NCBI GenBank assembly: GCA_019155185.1
Contig: CM032807.1
Span: 12,304,700-12,368,699, forward strand
DNA from: Beaufortia kweichowensis
Taxonomy: Eukaryota; Chordata; Actinopteri; Cypriniformes; Gastromyzontidae
Length of the DNA: 64,000 nt
Reading direction: 5' to 3'
Shown here: positions 1 to 11,300 of the stretch, piece after piece
Position numbering within the stretch: position 1 is the first letter of the stretch
How the letters are laid out: each line of letters begins with the position of its first letter
The notes under the pieces: generated by a model
What the model was told of the DNA's origin: nothing
The model's database searches: none
Seen by the model: the letters and a program-made list of their open reading frames with translations, nothing else
Position numbers and translations under genes: made by a program

Positions 1-346
1 CAAGCATGAGTCTCTTTAATCTGTACAACATCTAAACAACATTTATTATTATAACAATTATTTTTAGGTGAACTTTTCTTTTAATATTCACTATCAAATC
101 TTTCCATTTGTTTAAAGAGTAAAATCTGTCTGTGCTCCACTTCAGATTTAATACCCTAAAGTACCTGAAGTGTACCTGTAAATTAGTTTCCTGCCTTGAT
201 CCAAAAAGAAAGTAGAAGGGACTTTTTGATATTGAGACAGGGATTTCATGAGAATGAAGTGGAACACAGTCAGTATTACACATAAATCACCATTCAGTTT
301 TCAGTGCAATTACTTATCAATAGATGATCCATTCCTTTTTTAATAG

Positions 347-465
347 ATGACCCTACTGTGCAAGGCCTGGATAAAGCTAGACACCTCCAGACAGGAGAGA
401 TGATCATCATTGTGGTGGTGCTTCTCATGTGGGCAGGTGAGACGATGATGTCACCTCCAAGAAAA

Positions 466-519
<54 letters not shown>

Positions 520-3500
520 ATTTGTCATGGATCTGTTAATGGTTATTAATTTTTCACCCGACTGGTTTTAAAAGCACTTGAGGTAAGCAGTTCTTAGAAA
601 TCCACTTTACATGCCGACTCCGAAATGCATGAAAACCCATAATTTGCATTAAAGTGATTAAAATATGAAAACTGAGAAGAACATGGGAATAGAGAAGCGT
701 GTCTCTTCTTATGTAAGGCACTTAACCAGCCACCTTACTGTCACAAATTATTTCATGCACTCAATTGCAACTGTCACTCCAGCAGACAGGGAATGTCTTT
801 GCACAGCTTGACTACTAAAAAAAATCTGTTTGCATCTCCCAGTCCAAAGGTTGGAGAACTTGTTCAACATGAAGAGCAGGGAAAGCCCCACAACCTGACT
901 AAAGACCATTTAAAGTGGCTTAGCATGTCTCTTTTTATACAGAGTAATACATAGAAATGCTAAGAACCAATTTATATAACTACTTCTGAATATTAAATTA
1001 CCCTGTTTATGCCATTTCACCATATAAACACTTAAAATATGATTTGATTCTGATTGACAGTTTCAGAATAATTGATGCAACATCATTTTTTAAACAATTT
1101 GTCACAGCTTAATTTCATTACAAGCAAAACTTTTATTAATACATGTATTTAGTATCACATTAATAGCAGGAAAATCTCTAGCATGCTTTGCATTGGACTG
1201 AAAGAAGAGCATAAGTGTTGAAAATGTCATAATTTACAGTATTCACCCTCATGCCGTTCAGTACCTGTATATGAATGAATTTTAGCTTTTACCTTTTGAG
1301 TAAGATGAAAAATGGGAAACTCTTTAGGTTGGAATTAAGTGTACAGTGTACATGCTAAAGCAATGATCCATCCTTTTTAATGCATCCCCTTAACACCACC
1401 GTACCGTACGCTACCGTAACATGCGCTATTGATCACAAAGTTAACTGCCAGAAATTCACCGGGGGTTGATTTGTCACGGCTAATTTTATTAGAATGTACT
1501 CAATTCCATTAGGTTTCTGCTGCACATGGTATTTGAGTGGAGTTCAAATTTTAATTTAATGTCAAGAAAAGCAATTTCCAATATGTGCAGTCCACAATTA
1601 AATTAACATTCAGCCAAATCATAAATTTTACAGTGAATGTCTGCTTACATTTAATTACAGAACCCACTATATCAGTCAACTTCTGACTTCCTCAATCACT
1701 AAACATGGCAACTCCATTTCAGAAACAAAAAACAGAATATTGATTGTACACTATTGAAAGACTTCATATGTGTACTGATGTGTACTGTAAATATGGATAG
1801 ATAAACAACACGCTGTAGTTAGATATTTGCATTCATCAAGTGCTTTTATAGTAATTTTACGCCTTTAGCATCTGAATTCAGCATCTGTGCATTTTATTAA
1901 CAGTGGTGAGAGAGGGATAGTGTATGTTTTATTCAGTGTTCATCTCTTACGGGTTCAATGCTTCAGTGACAGAGTCTGTCTCTACAGTTGTATTAGAATC
2001 TCTATTGGGAATTTTCACCATGTCTTCTGTGTGTGTCTGCAGCTGTAATTGCCCTGTTTTGCCGTCAGTATGACATTATAAAGGATAATGATTCCAGCAA
2101 CAGTAAAGAGAAGGTAAAACCATCCTCAGAGAGAAGTACACCAGAGCATCACAGCGGAGGATTGCTCCGGAGCAAGGTGGGACATCTCTGAATCTGACTG
2201 AGCATGTCATTCTTAACATCAAAGCAAATCTGTCAGAAGACATTTGTCTTAAAGCGATAGGTGACCCCAAAATGAATATTCATAACATTAAAAATATGTC
2301 TTTTAAAAGACATACGGGTTAGTTAATTATGACAGAGTTTTTATTTTTCCGTAAACTCTCATTTGTCATCATTATGGGAGATTTTTATATTTTGTGTAGG
2401 AAGAAAATTCATAACTGAGAACTTCTTATTATCCTTTTTTGACAGCAATACGGTGAATTAGATTGCAAATAAAGAGACGGAAGTCTTCTGTCTCAAATCT
2501 CTTTTGAACATTTTAAGACTAAGACTTCACAAACTTTACTTTTGTGTCAGCTCTAATAGCCTTAAAAAATACATCTTTTACATCAGATTAGACCAGATAT
2601 TCCCAATATATTTGTTTTATAACATCTGTGGATTTGCTGTTCCCTCTTCTTCCTTTTTGCGTAATGTGTTTCTTTGTAAATTTCATCATACATCCCCTGA
2701 GTTTTTAATGAACAGAGTAACACAACCATTTAATGATCTGAAGATGAGAAATGAAACTCAAACTTCAGAAAGTAAAAAGGCATTTAGATAGCTATCCATC
2801 TCACTTTTCTGAAAGGTTCTCTGGCCACTACCTGTCAATACCACAGACTGATAAAACCTTTTTGTCATTTGTCTCATAAAACCTACTGGCAATGTGAACC
2901 AGACAATATGATGACCACAGTCTGACAGTCTGCTAACACTTGACTCTTGCTCATATCTTTAAGGGGGTAGTTCATCCAAAAATAACAAATCTGACAGATT
3001 TTAAATACCTGAAGATGACTGAAGATATTTTGAGAAATGTCTCAGTGGCTTTGTGTCCATACAATGGAAGTCTGGGGATCAATGTTGTTTGGTTACCAAC
3101 ATTTTTCAAAATATCTTCTTTTGTGTTCTGCAGAAGAAAGAAAGTCGAACAGGTTTGTAATGACAAAAGGGTGAATAAATTATGAAAGAGTTTTCATTTT
3201 TGGGTGACCTATCCCTTTAATGCCTTGTTTTGCTATACCTCTCATATGATCTGAGATCATAAACTAGCCTAATGTTGAGCCTTATTTCGGTTCAGCAAAT
3301 GTTAGAATTTACTTTCCTTCTTATTGTCTGCTTAGATAAATAGCTTGCAAGAGAAATGTATATTTACAGCAATTTCCATAATGGTTATTTAGCATAATGT
3401 AATGTCGAATGTCATCTAAACATTAGAACTAAACTAACTAGAACTCAACATTTCTTTTGGTAATAAATTGTATCTTAATGCAGACTGGAGTGAAATGTCA

Positions 3501-4092
3501 AAAATATGCATGCCACTTAATTTTAGATTAAAATATAAATTTTAGCATATAAGTGCAGTGGATCAAACATCACAGTTAGTGACCTACTTCTGAAATAGAT
3601 CTTGGCTAGAAAAACTACAGTTTGTCTTTGATCTCTTTCCCCCTGTTCCTCATTTTCACCCACTCCCTAGCTGTAACCCTTTACTTGGCTCTTTTCCTGT
3701 GAGAAATGCACAGCAATCAAAGAGCAAATGCTTCACAATTCACTTTATTCACTACGAACATTAAACACATGATAAAATCAATACTGGGCACTATGATGAT
3801 GTCGCCCTTGTGCCTGACGACCCTAATGGCTTTCTGTTTTTCCTGTTTTACCAGCATATAGCTCTGCCACAAGCAAAAATAATGTACATTATCTCTTGTT
3901 ATGTGAGCGCGGCCATATATACAACACACTCTAGCAGCAAAAACAGCCATCCTTTCCCAGTCTAATTCTGTACAAACGACTGCAGTTGTTGTGAAATGGA
4001 CCCCTCAGAGGAGATTCACGCTCCTGTGTTTATCTTCTTGTCTGTTGCAGTTCCACCAGTCTGTGCCATCGATCAACATCATTGAGGTGTGA
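347..4092 (+). CDS. fndc4: FNDC4-type fibronectin III membrane protein, 3' coding exons only
   Basis: Exons are 347-436, 2043-2176 and 4051-4092 (stop TGA 4090-4092), all with AG/GT borders and consistent phase. They encode the last 88 or so residues of a single-pass membrane protein of the FNDC4/FNDC5 family, whose FNIII ectodomain is shed as a secreted factor. Visible in order are the juxtamembrane QGLDKARHLQTGE, a transmembrane helix IIIVVVLLMWAAVIALF, the cytoplasmic CRQYDIIKDND, a tail with TPEHHSGGLLRSK, and the C-terminus PSINIIEV. QGLD, LQTGE, LLMWAAVI, KDND and the PSIN-I-V end resemble human FNDC4. The TPEH..GGLLRSK tail resembles FNDC5, so it may be an ancestral feature lost from mammalian FNDC4. 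Signal peptide and FNIII exons lie left of base 1. ZNF513 and SNX17 in the window support FNDC4 over FNDC5. If the intron after 2176 is retained, the protein ends SKVGHL. Confidence 0.88.
469..516. repeat. (GA)n microsatellite, about 24 units
   Basis: A perfect GA dinucleotide run in the fndc4 intron, starting 33 nt after the splice donor at 437. The transcript would carry a long purine tract just downstream of the 5' splice site of the transmembrane exon. Confidence 0.97.
2249..2480. repeat. Degenerate cyprinid palindromic MITE fragment (possible)
   Basis: The left edge reads TTAAAGCGATAGGTGACCCC, close to the end of the better-preserved copy at 13192-13483. A little further on, AATTATGACAGAGTTTTTAT resembles the inner edge of the same family. 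The right border is unclear. It lies in the last fndc4 intron. Confidence 0.4.
2958..3220. mobile_element. Cyprinid palindromic MITE, near full length
   Basis: The ends are inverted repeats, TTTAAGGGGGTAGTTCATCC on the left and GGGTGACCTATCCCTTTAA on the right, flanked by TTAA-like sequence. Inside are TGGTTACCAACATTTTTCAAA and AATATCTTCTTTTGTGTTCT, typical of this family in cyprinids. It is non-coding and sits in the last fndc4 intron. Confidence 0.8.
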
Positions 4093-4699
4093 TGGGAATA
4101 TTGCAGACGCCAGTCACGCCCTCCATTGCTACACCCGCAGTTTCAGGATGAAAGTATATCGCTCATATCCTCCTATGTCAACACACAGTCTAAAATCCAC
4201 CTGGAACAGCACGCCGGCTGTACTGTAATATTGGTTTCCACCCAAGCTAATGCTCAGCTCACCCATATGCACATGTATAGTAAAGCAATCTATCCCCACA
4301 GGAGGGGTGTAAATAACATATACAGTATTTATTAAACGACTGTATGTCTATATTATGATGGTACAATGGAAATCCTCTTGGATGCATTCTCTTGTGTTGG
4401 AATAGTAAGGAAAGTGTATTTTTGATATGCATTTGGCAAAGTATGGTCTCTACTCTTTAGTAAGTTGTTGTAGGGTTTTGTTGTTGTTGTTGCATGCACT
4501 TTTCATGGTCCAATAACTTGTTGGAACTGCTAAAGTTGTATAAAGTCATGCCATTAGATTTAGTGCTTATTATTTTTGGATTAGACTCTCTCTCAACGTC
4601 TGTCTCACAAAAACAAGATCATATTAGTTTTTCACTAAATCACAAAATTACTGGCAAGCTATACATAATTTATATTATAAAAGTATTATATTTAAGCTC

Positions 4700-4935
4700 T
4701 CTCATTGTTTATTCTCTCTTATGTCAAAACCTGTATATGACACTTTCTTCTGAAAAGAAGATATTTTGTAAAATGTCTCAGTGGTTTTGCATCCATGCAA
4801 TGGAAGTTTGGTTACCAACTATCTTCAAAACATTTTTTTGTGTTCTGCAGAAGAAAGAAAGTCAAACAGGTTTGGTATGACATGATGTAAGTAAATGATG
4901 AGAATTTTTTTATTTGGGTGATCTGTTTCTTTAAA
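4700..4935. mobile_element. Cyprinid palindromic MITE, 5'-degraded copy
   Basis: It contains TTGGTTACCAACTATCTTCA, then GTTCTGCAGAAGAAAGAAAG, and ends in GGGTGATCTGTTTCTTTAAA. The order matches the right half of the family seen at 2958 and 13192. The left terminal repeat is not recognisable. Confidence 0.7.
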
Positions 4936-5889
4936 CTGGTGGATTACAGTAATTTCTATTTACAAACTGTGTCATCAGTTTACCTCCTTAAAGACAACTA
5001 ACAGTGTTTACAGTACATATCCTAAAAACAGTACATTCATATTTGTTTATTGTTTTCTCTAAAAGTTCTTTCAAATGCAAGTGGTGACCTACTAGTAAAA
5101 ATAAGTGATAGAAGAAGCTGTTGAATATAAATAGTTTCATTCATGTCGCCTTTTGAACACAACTTCTAATGAAAGTGAATATTTTTTTCATAAATCCAGC
5201 TGTTAAGTGGACAGTTGTACAGTATGTACATGTGCATTCATATGTGAATTCCTACATTCTGCCCAAGTAAAATTGTATATAATAACTGTCACTGTGTAGT
5301 ATGTAGAACATACGCTTGACTTCATCAAAAAATAGTTGCTGAATTTTTATTTGCTATAAAGAATATGCCATCTAACGTGCCAATCACCAGAAGCGCATGC
5401 ATAGTTGTTAGCAATTAATCATATATTTTACATTTGATGCTCTCTGTTTCATCATGAATGAGGGACAAAAACCATTGCAGCTGATTTTGGTGTCTTCTAT
5501 TTCTCTTAATCATTAATTTTAATAAAGGTAATGAAGGAAGTTGATTGAAGTTTGTGGTTTTCTCTTTCCTTTTGGCTTAATAATAGAGTTTATATAGATT
5601 CAGTAATATGACAGATGACAGATGAACTATACAAAAACTGAAAATGAGTTATTTCAGCACAGAGAAGTGGTAATGATGGGGAAATTAATTTAATGGTGCA
5701 CCATTAAGCAAATTATGTTTAACACTTTTATAGGTAATTAATCAGTCCTATGAAAAGCTCCTTATAAAATAGCTCATTTCAAACTCTGCCTTAACTTCTT
5801 TGCCTTTTGTGTCAAACCCATAACACTTCTTAAAATCAAAGACAGCTTTACACTTTAATTATATGAAAAAAATATGTATAGGCTAATGA

Positions 5890-6021
5890 AAGAGAATAGT
5901 GACTGAGCCCGTCAGTTCTGTCTTTTCATGTAAGAAAGAAAAGTCACATGGGTTGGGACTCCATAAGGGTGAATCTATGATGACAGAATTTTTTTTTTTT
6001 TGGTGAACCGTCCCTTTAAGA
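5890..6021. mobile_element. Cyprinid palindromic MITE, right-end fragment
   Basis: The sequence runs from TGTAAGAAAGAAAAGTCACA to the terminal TGGTGAACCGTCCCTTTAAG, the right end of the same family. The left half is missing. Confidence 0.65.
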
Positions 6022-8332
6022 AATTATAAATGACTCTTAACAAGAAATATTAAAATATTTGTAATCCCACATAATGGACTTCAAGCATATATAATCTATC
6101 TAATATATCTAATCTAATATATAAAAGCATAAAATATCACAAGAGTGCTATGTTATATGTTGAAGATTTGATTGGATTTGTTTATATTAGTCACAGTACT
6201 AAAATATGACAACCACTACATTTCTGAACAAACATCTTTATTGTACATATATATGCAACTGATTTCTAATTATTCAGCTCAACTTTCGCTTTCTGATGGT
6301 TAAATAATAAAATTAGTAAAAATCAATACATAAATTGCATAGATATTAATTATTTAGAACTCAAATAGCATCTTCATTGTTGTGTTTTCAATGTTTCTAG
6401 GTTGACAATATTTAAGAAATAATTTCTCTTTTTTATAAAGATATTTGTAAATGTTTGTTGTTGTTTGGATGTTGCAGTTCTGGTAAAAGACATTTAAAGT
6501 TCAGCTTTCACGGAATATCACAAACTGTTTCTTTCACTTAAATAAGCCAAAAATAAAAGAACAACCAAATATTTTAACATTGATATATTTAACATCAATA
6601 TCCAAAATAAGGAAAAGACCACTAAGTAAATTAAAACCTGACCTATTCTGCTATCATATATCCACTTTCAGAAACTGTTGAAAGGAAATACTGCATTCAA
6701 AAATGCATTAAAATGAAAATGCTGAGAGATCCACTGGGATCTAAGACCTTCTTGAACTTTGAACAATTTTTCAGTGAGTGATGAAGAGATTCAAATCTTT
6801 CGAGTGTGCACCTTGGTCTTAAAAAGGGTGCAATGACAGCATAAAATGATTTAACACCTAATACTGTAGCTGCTGGAAATAGAGAGGATATCTCCAGGGA
6901 AAATGTTCTGAGGGCCAAAGTGTAATATTCTTTCGGTCAACACCTACAAATTTGATCAATTATGTTTACTGTTGACTTTGATCAGTGTGTTTCCCTGGAA
7001 ATCAAACACATGACCTTGGTATTGTCAGCACTTTTCATTAACACTTGAGTTACTGGTACAAAACAGTTAAAACCGACAGAAATATGATCTTATTACATTT
7101 AATATAACAACAACCCCTCCACAAAATATTGTTTTTTTTGTTCGTAAAATTTTGACAATCCATTATTATACAATTCCCTGGATTATCACAGAGCTCAATA
7201 CTTTTATTTAGTTGAATATTATCAGTGCTTTCATAATAAACATAATATTCAATTATCACTGGCTTTGTATTTGTCCCTTTATGAGATATCATTTAAATCT
7301 GCCATGAATTCTTAGTGATTTGACATCCATTACATTCCGATTAAAATCACAGTTTAATCCATGTTTGGCAAAGCCAAATGATGATTTTGTTCTCATTTTA
7401 TATCTTCAGCCCTGGAGTACAGTAGATAAAATTGCATATACTGTATGTAGGTAAAAAATACATTTCACTAGTTTCAGATGAATAACCAATAATAACACAG
7501 GATGAAAAACTGCAGTGTAATTTTACATAATACTTACAATCTACACAATCTATTATTGGAAACCTGTCTATTTTGTATACCAAAAATATAAGAGAATTGC
7601 TGCAGAAGTGTTTTGAGGCCATTTGTATTGAAATTCAAAGATAAGTTCCACGGTGCACAAATCGTTTTAATGATTGCTTAAGCAAACATCCCCCCCACAA
7701 TACTATATGTATATGAAATTCAACTTCAAAAACAAACGTTGTATGCAAATAAAATAATCCTAAAAAATCTACACAAGTGTTTGTAAATTGAGATTCTGAA
7801 TCCTTGCCAGTGGCTTTGCAGTACAAAACACCTGCATGAGATAATCCTTTCAATCTGCCTTTCAGATGAGAATTTTGTTGACATGATTAGTTTAGTTTTA
7901 ACACGGACTGAATATATTTGAATGCTGCGCTGATGGAGAGCGTTTCTGACTAGAATGTTTATTTGGTCTCTCTTTCAAGTACGTTTCCATTTATTGTTCC
8001 TTTAAATAAAACTGCTAAAAATAGCACCAATGCATTAATTTTTTTTTTTAAGGAATATGTAACAAATTTGTATGCTCCAGTTTAATGTGGCAACACATTA
8101 TTTTATGATCTTACAGTGTTATTATGTGAGTTGCATTCAAGAGCTTATTGATTATACTGTCTGCTTTTGTAGTATTGTTTGTTGAAAGTTTCAAGTGTAG
8201 ACACAATGGCAGTGTTTATTTCTGCAATTTTCTGTCACAAAAGCATGAGTTGGGCTTTGTATGAAGTGCTGAGATGTTTTGAGGACACTTTCTGATCGGC
8301 TGGTTAGAAAGTGTGTTTGTGTGTGTGTGTGT

Positions 8333-11300
8333 TCAGTCGGAGTCGTCACTGCTGAAGGATAAAAGATCTTCTGCTGGACTCACTGCTGCATCTTCAGACA
8401 CGGTTCTGGTGCGGGACGTCGCCAGCCTGACAGAGGCAGCGGAGCGGAGATGAAAGATGGACAAAAGAGAGAGTGAAATCCAAGATTAATAATTCATATG
8501 TAAGAAAGGAAACCGACATCACTGTGGCTCTTACACTGTTCCAGCTGAGAAAAGTCTTTAAAGTCTTAAAAATACAGTCCAAGAGTTTACAAGTTACAAT
8601 TTTCATTTTATAGTTTGCAAATTAATAGTTTGTAACTCTTTATTTTTAGTCTTTTTTTACATGTACCTACAACCAACCCCAACCCTATTTTAAGTACAAA
8701 CTGTTAGACTGTAACAAGGACACCATAAAATAAAGTTTAACCTAATATTTTTTTATTATTACTAATTATATCATCAGTATAGTGATTTAAGTGGAATCTA
8801 ACTTGAAAAAAATTAATTCATTAAATTGTGAACTTCAGAGGATAGGTTATTTTTATTATTCTATCTTGGCACATACTTTAAAGTAGTAGCTAAAAATCCA
8901 CGCCATGAAAACAACATTTGATTGTTTGAGACTGACGCATAGTAATTATACAAAAGTCACATATAACACATATAAACAGAGAGATACTTCAGCATGCATC
9001 ACATCTTTAATGAAAACAATGAATGTTTGAAGAGACATGTTGCCAGTAACCATAAATAAAACAACAAAGCAACAAAAGTTTTCTTTCATTTAGTCATTAT
9101 AACACAACCTGAGACCTGAGTCTTTATTGCATCTCTTACCTCACTTACCTGCGTCCATCTCCTCCACCTCCATACTGCTGCATGGCAGGTGAGAAAGAGA
9201 TCATATATATAATATGTTTACATCTATTACACTAGTTTTTATTATTATCATTATACACACTATTTAGGTTTGATGTGTGTCAGTAACTTAATTATTAAAT
9301 GTTTAATCTAGAAAATGTGCATGCTGTTTTGCTGCTGAGTAATTGGGAGTGGTGATACGATATTTGGATTGATCTGATTTGCTTGAAAGAATCGTGGCTC
9401 TTGTGTGCATTACATTACTTGATCACTTGACATTACTTGATGACGTACATTGGCAAGATGAGAGAACAGTTTCTGACCTGCTGTATGCCAACAATGAAGT
9501 CATAGGCATAACAACCTTTACAACTGGAAACTTATACAGATATATAAGTTATAAGATATATAAGATACATAAACTTTTTTCTAGAAAAGCATATATACCA
9601 GGTAAGCACGTTTCTAAATTAAAAAGCTAAAAAAATCACTTGATGTTTGTGATTATATCATTGCAGTACTGTGTAATTTCAGTGTGTAATGTAATTTATG
9701 CATTTATGCATCATTCACTGTGGACTGACCAGTTAGCCAGTACACAGACTTACTTTAAAAAAATAATTAAAAATATTCACATTTGTTTTACCATTTTCCA
9801 GTCATTTGTCTTTCATTGACTGATTAGCTTGCAACTCTCAGAGGCTCAAGCCAATTCCAATCTCTAAATGAAGTAAGTGACAGAATTGTAAATGTATTAA
9901 CATGCAGATGAAAATAAATGGCTGGCTACAGGGTTATACAAACCAAGAGCAAATATACACAGTGATTCTGTGATACTTATTAGACAGAACAAGTCATTTT
10001 TTCCAAACAGCGGCATTAAAAATGTACATAAAAGTATATATAATATAGCTATTCTGGGTGATACATATTCATTATAGAAGATATAGCTTTTGTAACACAT
10101 TTTCATTGTTCAGCTTTACAATAAAAACATTTCACAGAACAGAAGATGCATGTGTCCTGCAGCACTACTGATAATTATTTCAGGTTCTCCCTTTATATTG
10201 ATATTTTTTTATCTGTATGTAGTGACACTCAGAATAAGATTATTCTCCGTGTCCATTCATCTAAGCCATCGCTTAGGCTGCTAATGCATCTTAGTGTTCC
10301 TACTGTGTGCCAAATCTCTTTCTTTCCACACTTGATGAAGAAATAATGTCACACCTGAGGGAGTGCAAACTCATTAGCTGATTGTCTGAGGCTAAATATT
10401 TTCGAAAAAACGTCCACATTGGACAAAAGGAGATAATTATCTTTTGCTGAAAAGAAACGAAAGCTTAGACGTGAGCATTTGCAGGACAAGCGTGATGCAT
10501 TTACATGGGGAAACAGAAGTAGAAAATAAATGTGAGCATTTGTTGCTTTAAATTCTGTGTGCAATTAAAATGCTCTTGGACTAAGAACTGTTTTTGGTCA
10601 CAAAGTCATAAGGTAACAGTCAATTCTTTTAACTTGTGTATATGTATGCATAAGCATAAGTGTGAGGATGGAAACAAACATACCTTGAAAATGCATCATC
10701 GAGGCTTTCTTCCCCATCCTGGAAATAGAAAAGAGCACATTACAGAAATAACATATACACAATTAAATCAACTGTTAATTAAATACAGATCTGATATACA
10801 GTAGATCATGTGTGTTAATGTACCTTAATTGGAAGAGCATTGTGTTAGTAGTACAAAGGCATAAATACATATCCTACCACAAAGTTGTAATTAAGTAAAC
10901 AATAGTAAACTGTAGTAGAAACTGACACTGCAACTTTTCAAGTGACGTAGTTCCATCTACATTTTTCCATTGGCACAACTGTTGATTAAACATTGTGGCA
11001 ACAGTCTGTTCCTTTAAATGTACAGAATTTAATTGAGCCAGTTAAAAAATGTAGATGCAGCAAGTCACAAGAAAAGTTTGAGTTATTTTTTTTTTACAGT
11101 GAATAACCAGCCAACATATTTGAATAATTTCTCCAACAATTCTCCAACAAGTGTTTCAGATTTCCTCAGCATTTTCCAGGTACATGATCTGCTATAGCTT
11201 TTTGACAGTCATTATCTGAAACTTTCAGACTGAAGATCCTAATGAGGTTTAAAACCTGAACGAAATTCAATCACTGCGCTGAAAAGTAATTAACAAAACC

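Larger units (their letters stand above)
4093..8332. other. 3' UTRs and spacer between convergent fndc4 and ldlrap1
   Basis: The fndc4 3' UTR starts at 4093 and the ldlrap1 3' UTR enters from the right at 8332. Several AATAAA hexamers occur on either strand, for example at 5521 on the + strand, and I cannot decide which are used. The stretch holds two degenerate MITE pieces (about 4700-4935 and 5890-6021) and AT-rich unique sequence. No coding exon was recognised; the short ORFs here show no family resemblance. Confidence 0.6.

Noticed and set aside
2504..3185. ORFs of 81-95 codons in the last fndc4 intron
   Set aside because: One lies in a MITE copy, and the other lacks any family resemblance or splice signals.
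9149..9177. Constitutive ldlrap1 exon
   Set aside because: Including it breaks the reading frame and the conserved FSRLATSR motif, while direct joining of exons 8 and 9 restores both. Kept only as a candidate alternative exon.
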